Assembly (NCBI GenBank): GCA_003024785.1
Contig: PUQB01000119.1
Coordinates: forward strand, 266,103 to 330,102
Reading direction: 5' to 3'
DNA from: Selaginella tamariscina
Lineage: Eukaryota > Streptophyta > Lycopodiopsida > Selaginellales > Selaginellaceae
Length of the DNA stretch: 64,000 nucleotides
Positions 11,471 through 21,871 of this stretch are shown here, piece after piece. A program made the position numbers and the translations under genes. The notes under the pieces are model-generated. The model was not told the DNA's origin. It ran no database searches and saw only the letters and a program-made list of their open reading frames with translations. Numbering within the stretch: the stretch's first letter is position 1; every line of letters starts with the position of its first letter.

Positions 11471-12069
11471 GTAACACATTGAATTTACACATGTAATATG
11501 TATGTATGTCTGTGTGTATACACGTGTGTATGTATATGTGTGTACTAATATATCCAATGTGTATGAATTTAATTTGTTAACACTCTCACTCTTCTCTCAT
11601 ACATACACACCATGCATGATCCATGTAAATATGTACTGTCTCTTCTTCTCAAACATACACACCATGGATGATCCATAATATGTATTGTCACTCTTCTCTT
11701 ATACATACACACCATACATTATCCTGTTACTATATCTCTTTAATATTAATATGTACTAATATGTATGTATGTCTATGTATATAATACTATGTGTGTATAT
11801 ATGTATCGCTGCACGTGAAACTTTAACACTCTCATGGACACACACGTGTTAAACCCCTGCATGATATTTATTCTTGGGGTGTATGTGATATACCACACAC
11901 ACGCACACGCTGAAATATAATGAAAGAATATTTGTTTAGGGCGAATCACTAGTTTAATCTTTTTAGGTTTAAGTATATTTTAGTAGGGTTAATATATATT
12001 CTATTCCTTTTAGGGTTTAAGTATATTCCTAGGGTTTGTAAGGCGGCGGCGGCGGCAGTGAAATCTCCT

Positions 12070-12817
12070 CACAGGTGAGATCTCTCTCTCTCTCCACGCA
12101 CACTCCTCTGAGTTTATTTATTTATTTTTATTCACATATATATTTATGTGCTGTGTTCTTATATAATATATTTAGATCTCTATCTCTCGCACACTCGTAT
12201 ACACACACAACACATATATATATATATCCTTCTCTCTCTCTCTTCTCTATAGATCTCTATCTCTCACACACACACGCACACTCCTATACATATATATATA
12301 TATACACACATATATATGTGTGTGTGTGTGTGTGTATATAATTTTATTGATTTGTTAATTGTATCTCTCGCACACACACGCACACTCCTGTATAATATAT
12401 GTGTGTGTGTGTGTTTGTTTATCTGTATGATTTTATTTGTTTCACACACGCATACACACGATATACATATACACACATATATATATATACCTATGTACAT
12501 ATATACATACATATATTATGTGTACCAGTATCTGTATAATTTTATTTATTTATCTATTTCTCGCACACACACGCACACTCCTATATATATATATACACAC
12601 ACACATATATATATATAATTTTATTGATTTGTTTGTTTATCTGTATGATTTTATTTGTTTCACACACGCATACACACGATATACATATATTTGTGTATCG
12701 GTATAATTTGTGTATAATTGTGTATCAGTATAATTTTATCTGATTTGTCTATCTCTGGCACACATGCACTCTCCTACAACATATACATATATATAATATA
12801 TATATGTGCGTAGCGGC
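12070..12817. repeat. Low-complexity TG/CA, TA and TCTC DNA
   Basis: Counterpart of 660-1383. Alternating CA/TG, TA and TC tracts with recurring CTCGCACACACACGCACACTCCT phrases. Open frames here are repeat artefacts; no gene seen. Confidence 0.85.
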
Positions 12818-13875
12818 GGGATTAATCCCGCCGCTATATGGTTAGCCCCTCAGCGGCGGGATTAATCCCGCCGCTATATGGTTAGACCCTCGGCGGCGGG
12901 ATTAATTCCGCCGCCCTTCAGGCAGGCTATTCGGTTAGCCTCATAGCAGTAGGATTAATCCCGCCGCGTACGCATGCCCTGCACAAAATCGAGCGGGATT
13001 TATCCCACCGCCAAAGGCCTGCCTGAAGGGCCTAGGCGGCAGGATTAATCTCGCTTGATTCTCTGCAGGGCATTGGCGTCCGGCGGGATTAATCCCGCCG
13101 CCTAGGGCCCGAGTAAAGGGCTTGGGCAGCGGGATTAATCTCGCTGCCCTGCACGGAATCGGGCGGGATTAATCTCGCCGCCAAAGGCCTGTCTGAAGGG
13201 CCTAAGCGGCGGGATTAATCCCGCCCGATTCCGCGCAGGCATTGGCGTCCAGCGGGATTAATCCGCCGCCTAGGGCCCGAGTGAAGGGCCTGGGCGGCGA
13301 GATTAATCTCGCTGCCCTGTGCGGAATCGGGCGGGATTAATCCCACTGCCAAGGCCTGCCTGAAGGGCCTAGGCAGCGGGATTAATCCATCGCCAAAGGC
13401 CTGCCTGAAGGGCCTAGGCGGCGGGATTAATCCGCCGATTTCGCGAGAGAATTGGCGTCCGGCGGATTAATCCCGCCGCATAGGGACCGAGTGAAGGCCC
13501 TGGCGGCGGGATTAATCCCACCGAGCCTTCAATGCCTATTGGAGGAATGAATCCGCCACCCTTCCTTTTTCTTCATTGGTGAGTCGGACCAATCCCAAAC
13601 GTTTCTGTCTGAGACGTAGAAGGTTTACAACATACCAATGGAGAGAATTGGGAAGGGTGGCAAATTCATTTAACCATCCCTTACATGGTGGGCGAGATTA
13701 ATCCCGCCTCCTTTCTGGAGTCACTGAAGGGGTGTGCCAAATAAATCCTGCCCAGTTCTCTCTGAGACCGAGAAGGGTGGCAAGATTAATTCCGCACTCC
13801 CGTTCAAGGCCTCCAGAAAGGTGGCGAGATTAATCCCGCCCACTCTTTTCAGGTGGCGAGATTAATCCCGCCGCA
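12818..13875. repeat. Palindrome array 3 (about 20 units)
   Basis: Homologue of array 1, with the same core and the same GGGCCT/AAGGCCTG spacers. It starts with two near-perfect units (about 12819 and 12854). The lower half carries the ATTAATCCCGCC units associated with CTTTCTGGAGTCACTGAAGG spacers found also at 2186-2377. Unit number and spacer lengths differ slightly from array 1, so units have been lost or gained since the duplication. It ends about 340 bases before the start codon at 14212, as in copy 1. Confidence 0.95.
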
Positions 13876-13986
13876 CCTTCCATGTGAATATATATGTGTA
13901 TTAGTATATATAAGTTGCATATCTCATTTTATTTACTTTTATCATCTTATCATAATATTTCGAGTAAAAGCTAGGAAACTATGTAA

Positions 13987-14071
13987 AACTGTCCAGAGCT
14001 CACATTTGTGGTGGTTCTAAAACGAAATGTTATCTTTTTTTGCACTAGCACAAAGTGAGCTTTGGACAGTT
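13987..14071. other. Inverted repeat (hairpin), copy 2
   Basis: Arms 13987-14010 and 14049-14071 repeat the foldback at 2490-2576. The second arm lacks one base and the loop lacks two relative to copy 1. The stem is largely kept even though the loop changed. It lies about 140 bases upstream of the predicted start codon, so it would be in the promoter or 5' leader. Confidence 0.72.
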
Positions 14072-14211
14072 AATTCCGTACTTCTCTCTGTGTATTATTT
14101 TTGTATATTCGGGTTTATACAAGTGTGTGTGCGTTTTTATATGATTTGTATTCATAGTGTATTATTTTGCAGAAGGACGATTTAATTAAACAAGGAGATC
14201 GAGTCATTAGT

Positions 14212-17200
14212 ATGGAGTCGTCGTCAAATTCTGGGTAAGAATTAAAATAAAATCTGTTATACTCGGATATGTGCTTGAACTAATCATTTTTGTATTCAGA
14301 TGTGGAATTGAGGTGACATTAAAGACGAGAGCAGGAGAAGAGATGGGCAGGGGGATTCTGGAATCAACTTGGCCATATTTCAAACTAAACGGGAAGCGCA
14401 TTGGAACAACCATGGTTGCTGTCAAACTAACCTCTGTCACATCGCATGGACAAGCAAAACAATGGAAAGTGGGTGTGCTAGTCAAGCATCCGAAAGCATG
14501 CTGTGAACCCAGATTGAACGATGCTCGACACATATGCCTTGTTCCATCCAATGTCACGTTCTCGGATCCAGAGGTCGCCAGTTACAACATTAATTTCGGG
14601 TGGTTTTGTCGACTTGTGGATAATGACGTTCACGTGTTCACTAATGATGTTGACCTGGAGTTCTTCTTCAACTCAACGAAAGCCCATCTATGGAGGGGAT
14701 CCATCTGGATGTCTACTTCGAAGATCTTCAGACTCATCGAGTAGGTGTATCAGGAGATATTGCTTCACAATACAGAAAATCACAAGTGGAGCAATCGTCC
14801 CTCTTCACATTGAAGAAGAACACAGCGACATCATAAAGGAGATTGAGAGGGTGGCTTGGTCTCAGGTTCTTTACAGATCACGTTCAATTTGCTTAGCAAA
14901 TTTCGGGAGCTGGAAGAGTGTGCCGAGAACATTAGAACAGCATCAATCGGGGATCACACATGTTGATTCGGATCGTAGAAGAAAATCATTAGTCGTTTTG
15001 TCAGCTGCACCTGTGGCGTCCCATGCTGCAATAAGCCACAAGGAAATGATGTTGGATGATAGGATTTACGAGTGTAGGGTTAAGTATTGCAGCGTCAACC
15101 CAAACTTCAATTACAGGCCACTCAATCAGGAACGTGTAGCTGAGCTCATGGAGAAGATGAAGGACGACAATTCTTACACACCGTTCCACATAATGCTGTT
15201 TTGTGCGCATACTACGAGAGAACAAAGGCGCTGACAAAGTGTGGATCACAACACCGGAACAAATGAGGAAGGTTCAGACGGAGAATAGAAAATCATCAAG
15301 TACTACATCATTAGTGGCCAGCACACAATAACGGCAGCCCAACGACTTCTCGACGAACACAACAAAGGAACGATGGCAACAAAACTTTCCGAGCATACCC
15401 GTGAGAAGCTGACGAAAAGATCGGCGTTTTTAGCGAAGCCGAATCTCACAATCGAGCAGTACCATAAGTTATCGGCGGAATGGGACGCTGCAGACACCAA
15501 CCACTACAACAGCAAAATATGGGAGAAGTTCAAACACACGCGAGCCGTGTGGGAATCTCTTCAGCGACCACAAAGAGCTACCGCAGGGAATACACAATCT
15601 GCGGACTACCGGGTAAGCAAATTGTTTGGGCCGGGATTTATCTCGCCGGTATATTAATCTGTCTTTTTTCTCAGAGAGTTGAAGAAATTGTAGCAGTTGA
15701 TTTTGCCCAGGTGGGCGGGAAGGAAACATCCTTTTTGATGATGTTGATTTCTTGTCCCGAGGATAGGATCTTTGCAAATGGTTGGGGATTATGGAATCCT
15801 TTGCAAAAGGAACACTGAAGAAGAAGCAGACAAGTGAAGTGGAGCCCTCAGAGAAGTCTGCAAAGAAACCCAGTAAGACGCCGAAGGCTAAGTCTGTTCA
15901 ATCTATAAAGGATGTAGACAACGATTTCAAGCTCACATGGTTGAAGCCTTTAAATGGAACAACGATGGAGGAGATGGAAGTCTTGGCTGATTTGGTGATT
16001 GATGGCAAATTACAGATTAACAACAGCAGCCCCACCTCTCCTTTTCATCTCAAGGCAATGGAGTTGAAGACGGTCAGGCACTTCAAGGAGTGGTTGGGAA
16101 TACACTGCCACAAACTGGGTTGGATTTCGGCTTCAACATACGAAGAGGTCAGCAAATATTTGCATGTGACAAACGATGATATGCTTGTCGAATGGGTGAA
16201 TCAATCGGAAGATCTGGGCAAGAATCTATTGCACGCCAACGCCAAAAAGGAGAACATTGCGATGACGCCTTCTCTTATGGCAGTCCTTCAGCAGCGGAGA
16301 ACCGTTGAACCTTATAAAGGAGGATGCTACGAATCACGACAAGCCCTACAGATGTTTGTTGTTGGATTCGGAGACTTTATGGGGTACATCACTGCTTGTA
16401 GGAAACCGTTTCAATTGTTCGTGATGGATCGGCGGGTGTCAAAAAATCCTTCGACAGACAGGACACTAGAGGATTGGTGGAGAAACTTAGCCGTGCAAGC
16501 ATGTACAAGAAGGTATTTATTATTGAATTCATACTTGCACTCTTGACTGATATCTACGTTTTCAGGTATTTATTTCTTGATTCTTGCTCATGTCACCGAT
16601 ACTTTGCCTTCTCCTTTGCCAAGAGGAATAAACATCGTTGGACAGGATTTTATATGAATGATGCTAATCCGAAGTGCATTGATTCGGTTGTTCACTTGGT
16701 TGTTAGGAATGCGCCAAAAATTTCAAACTTCCAAATGACTGGCCAGGCATCTGTTTGCACTCCAACGGCCCTGAACCTCCATCCGATACACCGATAGGTG
16801 AGTGACGTATTCGGCAATGTACGTTATCCAAACATCAAGTCAAGCGGCACGGAGCATCGTCAACTTGATCAGGGGTCCTCACAGTGATGCGTGGGTTTTT
16901 GACTACTGCACTAGGGGGTCCGTCTTGAAGGAGTGTTACCTTCGGCATACATGTGTGTTTGCCGTTGAAAAGGATAAGACCATGGTTGAGGACCTGAACA
17001 AGTGGATAGATAGGTTCTCAACTGACTACCCCAACGAATCCATAAAGGAGTATTTGAGAAAGTTCCCTCCAGATAAGTGCGATAGCTCTGAAGACGAATC
17101 TGGTTCAATGTCGGAGTCTGAGGACGAACTTCAATCAGATATTAGACCGGAAGTTATCTCGAGGAGTACAGAACATTCGCACACTCCATTACCCATGGAA

Positions 17201-17578
17201 ACATCAATAGAAGATGCAGAAGATCTTGAACCATCTCACAAGCGGCTTAGACCTTCTTCGCCTCACTCAGAAGGTAATAGCGAAGAAGAATTGTTAATGA
17301 ATTAGAGTGACGAATAGTTGTAAATGAGTGTAACATAAGGCATTTTTGTATATTTCGTTTATATTTGTACAGAAAATAAATTCTCAAGGATTAATGAAGC
17401 TTTTAGTTCAAACATGGGTCACACATTAACAAGGTAAATAATATACCTTGATAATTTTAAGGTCAGCTAATTATCATTTTGCAGATGTAATGAAACAATT
17501 GAGAACATGGATTTTCAGCATTGGCATGAGGTAAGAGAGGGGTTTGGCGACAATTTCTTGTGCCACATGTCAGAATGA
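14212..17578 (+). CDS. ParB-like / degenerate beta-class DNA methyltransferase-like protein (multi-exon, copy 2)
   Basis: Proposed exons include 14212-14234; one from 14300; a donor at ADYR|GTAAGC (about 15612) with acceptor TTTCTCAG (about 15674); a donor at QACTR|GTATTT (about 16510) with acceptor TTTTCAG (about 16565); then 17273|17373, 17433|17485 and stop 17576-17578. Segments in order: an N-terminal domain (GIEVTLKTRAGEE...) I do not recognise; a ParB/Srx-like stretch running from NYRPLNQERVAELMEKMKDD (about 15108-15170) to KYYIISGQHTITAAQRLL (about 15297-15350); a Lys/Ser-rich linker; a segment with VVGFGDFMGY; FQLFVMDRRVS where MTases have motif IV (DPPY); RWTGFYMNDAN; then SQAARSIVNLI and WVFDYCTRGS...VFAVEKD, resembling the KP.ELI and D.F.GSG...G(I/V)E.D end of beta-class N6/N4 MTases. 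The tail is acidic, ending in FCHMSE-like short exons. At least three frameshifts remain (about 14658-14760, 15175-15300, 16750-16845). Fold assignment is by motif reading only. DPPY to DRRV suggests loss of catalysis. Confidence 0.5.
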
Positions 17579-17640
17579 CAGAGTTCATGCAGGAAATGGA
17601 TAATAATGCAGCTCAAAACATCGTTACCATGGGGGCCACT

Positions 17641-18755
17641 TCAGTTTTTCATCATCATTTTTATTGGCTTCAGTTCCGAAATCAATTTCTTCAGCGCATG
17701 CAATATCTGAATCTTGTAAGGATGATGTACAATTAAATGATGAAGGGATAGGCAACGAGATAGTGGCAACGGATAAATGTGAAAGGGAGCAAACAAGTGA
17801 TTTGCAAAGTATTCAAGAGGCAACGCTATCCATGTTACTCATGGCCATATTGTGTTGTTGGATGTCAATGGTGTTCTGCTTCATCGACAAAGGCCCGAGG
17901 ATAGGAAAAAAGAAATCAAACAAGGAGATTTCATTCCTTGTCATGGTAAATTTCGATATGATATTATTTTTCGTCCAGGGTTGGATCGTCTCTTTCAAAA
18001 GCTTAAGGAGATGGGTGCGCTTGTGGGGATTTGGTCATGCATGCAGATTCATAACTTAACACCGCTGTTGAATTTGCTTAAGAAACATTGTAGTGTTGCA
18101 GAAGAGGTGATTCGTAAAGATTGGATTTTTGACCAGCGAATATGTTATAAACCTCTCGAATTTCACAATATAAGAAAGGAAAGCAAGCCATACTTCTTCA
18201 AGAATGAAAGAATAATTGGGACTCATGGGGAGATCAGTCGCTTAAGGATAATGAAGAATGCACAATGTTAGTAGTAGACGACTCTCCTCAGAAGGCTATG
18301 CTCAACCAAAACATTGCTTGTATTCATCCAATCACTTTCGATCCATATTCTGATACGATATCATGGATGAGCTAGTGAACTACTTGGATACGTGCCTCAG
18401 AAAGAAGAATCTCGAAAATTTTTGTGAGCAGTATCCACCGTATCATACATTTCCTGAAGCTTTTCTTTCTCGTGATTTTGAATTTTATAAAATGAAGGAT
18501 AGCAACCGGGCGCTTTATAATATTATTCTTAAGGAACGTCATTTTTAGATGAGCCTTTATGCAGACCTTCTTATTACATCTTATGTATTAACAAGGATGG
18601 CAACTCCCAATTGCATTCGTGAGAGTGTTAGTGGTGGCAACAACATCAAGATATTGACCAAAATGATTTGATTAATCCGGAGAGTGATGATTTAGACAAA
18701 ATGAGGAGATTTCTTTGTATTAGGAAGAAAGTATTTATAAAAAATTAACATGTTG
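17641..18755 (+). pseudogene. FCP1-like (NLI-interacting factor) HAD phosphatase, tandem unit 1
   Basis: Haloacid dehalogenase fold of the FCP1/SCP phosphatase type. Motif I is VLLDVNGVLLHR (about 17847-17883), with Asp nucleophile and Asn where classical enzymes have the second Asp; plant members with D-x-N-G are common as far as I know. The motif II region is GALVGIWSCM (about 18012-18042) with the conserved Trp-Ser. Motif III is VVDDSPQKAM (about 18273-18302). The C-terminal half (NYLDTCLRKKNLENFCEQY) matches the usual helical tail. A Ser/Thr-rich N-terminal stretch precedes it in another frame, so an intron or a frameshift lies near 17820-17850. Further breaks occur near 18258 (between LRIMKNAQ and LVVDDS), near 18355 and near 18545. 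The real gene would be about 350 residues. It may be a pseudogene or an indel-bearing assembly of an intact gene. Confidence 0.72.
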
Positions 18756-18949
18756 ATAAGAAAATGATTTCATTTGTAATTATGTTTATATTTCTTCATT
18801 ATTGTAAACTATTTTTAGAATAATATGAATATTCTAAGATATTTTAGGAATATTCCTTACTAAGTAAGGTTATTGAAGGATTAATTAATTAATTAATTAA
18901 TATTTTCACGTATCATGCCCACTTTAGTTACAACGTGCATAAAACATCG

Positions 18950-20075
18950 TTACCATGGGGGCACTTCAGTTTTTTCATCATTATTTTTATTGGCTTCAGT
19001 TTCGAAATCAATTTCTTCAGCGCATGCAATATCTGAATCTTGTAAGGATGATGTACAATTAAATGATAAAGGGATAGGTAACGAGATAGTGTCAACGGAT
19101 AAATGTGAAAGGGAGCAAACAAGTGTTTTACAAAGTATTGAAGAGGCAACGCTATCCATGTTACTCATGGCCATATTGTGTTGTTGGATGTCAATGGTGT
19201 TCTGCTTCATCGACAAAGGGCCGAGGATAGGAAAAAAGAAATCAAACAAGGAATTTCATTCCTTGTCATGGTAAATTTCGATATGATATTATTTTTCGTC
19301 CAGGGTTGGATCGTCTCTTTCAAAAGCTTAAGGAGATGGGTGCGCTTATGGGGATTTGGTCATGCATGCAGATTCATAACTTAACACCGTTGTTGAATTT
19401 GCTTAAGAAACATTGTAATGTTGCAGAAGAGGTGATTCGTAAAGATTGGATTTTTTACCAACGAATATGTTATAAACCTCTCAAATTTACAATAAAAAAG
19501 GAAAGCAAGCTATACTTCTTCAAGAATGAAAGAATAATTGGGACTCATGGGGAGATCAGTCGCTTAAGGATAATGAACACACAGATGTTAGTGGTAAACG
19601 ACTCTCCTCAGAAGGCTATGCTCAACCAAACATTGCTTGTATTCATCCAATCACTTTCGACCCATATTCTGATACCAATATCATGGATGAGCTAGTAAAC
19701 TACTTGGATATGTGCCTTAGAAAGAAGAATCTCGAAAACTTTTGTGAGCAGTATCCACCGTATCAAACATTTCCTGAAGCTTTTCTTTCTCGTGATTTTG
19801 AGTTTTATAAAATGAAGGATAGCAACGAGGCGCTTTATAATATTATTCTTAAGGAACGTCATTCTTTAGATGAGCCTTTATGCAGACCTGGTCTTATTAC
19901 ATCTTATGTATTAACAAGGATGGCAACTCCTAATTGCATTCGTGAGAGTGTTAGGTGGTGGCAACAACATCAAGATATTGACCAAAATGATTTGATTAAT
20001 CCGGAGAGTGATGATTTAGACAAAATGAGAAGATTTCTCTGTATGATAGGAAGAAAGTATTTATTAAAAAATTAA
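18950..20075 (+). pseudogene. FCP1-like HAD phosphatase, tandem unit 2
   Basis: Second copy of the preceding gene. Motif I (LLDVNGVLLHRQR) is at about 19175-19213, the GIWSCM segment at about 19350-19370, and the motif III region at about 19585-19625. In this copy motif III reads VVNDSPQKAM instead of VVDDSPQKAM, so the first of the two acidic residues that bind Mg2+ is replaced by Asn. The C-terminal helix region is open from 19683 to 20075 and is more complete than in unit 1, running through DEPLCRPGLITSYVLTRMATPN to the stop. Frame breaks remain between motif I and the GKFRYDIIFRPG segment (about 19245-19260) and after VVNDSPQKAML (about 19625-19680). It looks catalytically compromised as well as frame-broken. 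Confidence 0.72.
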
Positions 20076-20361
20076 CATGTTGATAAGAAAATGATTTCAT
20101 TTGTAATTATGTTTGATAGTATTTTTTAATTATTGTAAATTATTTTTAGAACGAAGAATAATATGAATATTCTAAGATATTTTAGGAATATTCCTTATTA
20201 AGTAAGGTTATTGAAGGATTAATTTATTAATTAATTAATATTTAAGGCTTAATTACATATTAATTAAATGATTAATTAATAATTAAAACTTAAGTATTAA
20301 TTAATAATTTATTTTATATTCCCATTTTCACGTATCATGTCCACTTTTTATAACGTGCATT

Positions 20362-20924
20362 ATTATCTTAAGTCTCTTTCATGATCTCATATGAGTTACA
20401 ACTCTAACTGAGTTAGCCAAGTTAACTAACTTGAACACAAAGTGTGCAGTTACAACTAAGGTTTCATATTATACTAGGGACTTAAATTCAACAATACAAT
20501 CAACTTAATGTCACTTGTAGTTAGCGTCATCAAATACTGGGAACATCAGGTAATATTTTGCTTACATTGCATTTTTGAACTAACTACTTAACATATTAAT
20601 CATATGTTAATAGCTTTTTTAAGTTACACTCTTAAAAACATGCATTATAGTAAGAATTCATTTTACACTTTTTTCAAATTGTAGTGTTTTCTTATGTTTG
20701 AATATGCCCTTCTTTTTAAAAGTCAAGGACGCACATTTGATAAGCCTTTCCCTGTTGAACACTATTGCCAAATCCGATATTGAATCTTGACCTAAGCCAA
20801 AACTCAATATAATTATCACGTTCTTAATCATGTGTTATTCTAATTTCATGTACCTTAAAGAAAAGAAAAATTTTCAATAATGTGTAGACTTAGCATATCA
20901 CATAATCCACTTCAGAAGACTTAG
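20362..20924. other. AT-rich intergenic DNA, no gene seen
   Basis: Between the phosphatase pair and the first LTR. Only AT-rich sequence with short direct repeats of CATATTAA type; nothing codes. Confidence 0.55.
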
Positions 20925-21871
20925 TGTCAGAGTTTTTTACCTGGTGCCACAAAGGTGGCTTGCCAGGTGCCAACCCTGGAATTCCCTCTTTGGAAACCCC
21001 ATGGAATCTGGTAAAATAACCCATATTAAGAACCCAAGCCCTAGGAACTCAAACCCCTAACTAACTAAGTCCATGAACGAGACTTACCTTATGAATCAGG
21101 ATACACGGACTAGCCGAGCTTTAGGTGTTGTTCCTAGCTTGGCGTGGTTGAGGCAGCCAGAGCAAGGCCTCAACCACTAGTTTTGCGGAACGTGAACTCG
21201 GGCAATGCCTTTGAGCATGCGAGCAGGTTTTTGGACTAAGGAATCTGACTAACTCCTTGGAAATGATGTGCCCCTATCTCAAAGGCAAGATCCTGCCAAC
21301 GATAAGGATAGTCTAACCCTAGGGTGGGTTGTACCCCTGTCGTGTGAAGTTTGGGCAGCACAATAAAGGGTTGTACCTTGACGACACAAGCTTAGCTTGC
21401 ACCGGTAGGAGGTTAACGAGCTCTCTTTTGAACCTAAGAAGCCTCACTACATATACTCTACCTTATTTATGTAACGGAGCCCCCCCCCCCTGTTTCCTAT
21501 GTGAGTAAGTGGGCTGGCACGGAAATGCCAGCCCTTAGAGAATGAGTTGTCCTAACCTAACCCCTGGGGGGTGGGGTTAGGGAAACCCTAGGGTTAGGTC
21601 AACCCTAGGGGTGTCCCTAACCCTTTTTAACAAGCTATATTTAACGGAAAGCTATCTTTGTAACGTCAAACCGAGGGAGAATTTTCTAGAGGGTAAGTAC
21701 TACCTTTGCCTAGAGTTTCTCGAGGTACCTAATGATAGCCGGCCGGACTACCCCTAAACACCTAAGTGCACTAAGCGGGGCTGTTTCTCACTACAACTAG
21801 GGTTCATCACACAACTCGGTAGGTAACAACAGTCAAACCCCAAAGGTCGAGTCATAGTAAAAACTATGTCA
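20925..21871 (-). repeat. LTR of chromovirus A (3' LTR on the minus strand)
   Basis: Plus-strand ends are TGTCAGAGTTTTTTACC and AAAACTATGTCA, so the element has TG...CA termini when read on the minus strand. A second copy of the same sequence lies at 24609-25561 and a stub at 28620-28670. On the minus strand the purine-rich AAAGGCGGGGAGTG (21872-21885) directly precedes it, as a polypurine tract should precede a 3' LTR. Internal features are a (C)10 tract at 21481-21490 and telomere-like CCTAACC/CCCTAGGG clusters at about 21550-21625. Confidence 0.88.

Larger units (their letters stand above)
11390..17615. repeat. Segmental duplication, copy 2
   Basis: Second copy of the block described for 1-6098, with longer telomere-like sequence, palindrome array 3, the same foldback and the better-preserved copy of the gene. 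Matching to copy 1 stops at 17615, after which the tandem phosphatase units begin. Copy 1 instead continues into unrelated AT-rich DNA. Confidence 0.93.
17616..20361. repeat. Tandem duplication of an approximately 1.3-1.4 kb phosphatase unit
   Basis: Unit 1 (17616-18937) and unit 2 (18939 to about 20361) both begin AACATCGTTACCATGGGGG and both end with TTCACGTATCATG(C/T)CCACTTT...AACGTGCAT. They differ by point changes, single-base indels and a longer AT-rich tail in unit 2. The whole pair directly abuts the end of segmental duplication copy 2. Confidence 0.92.
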
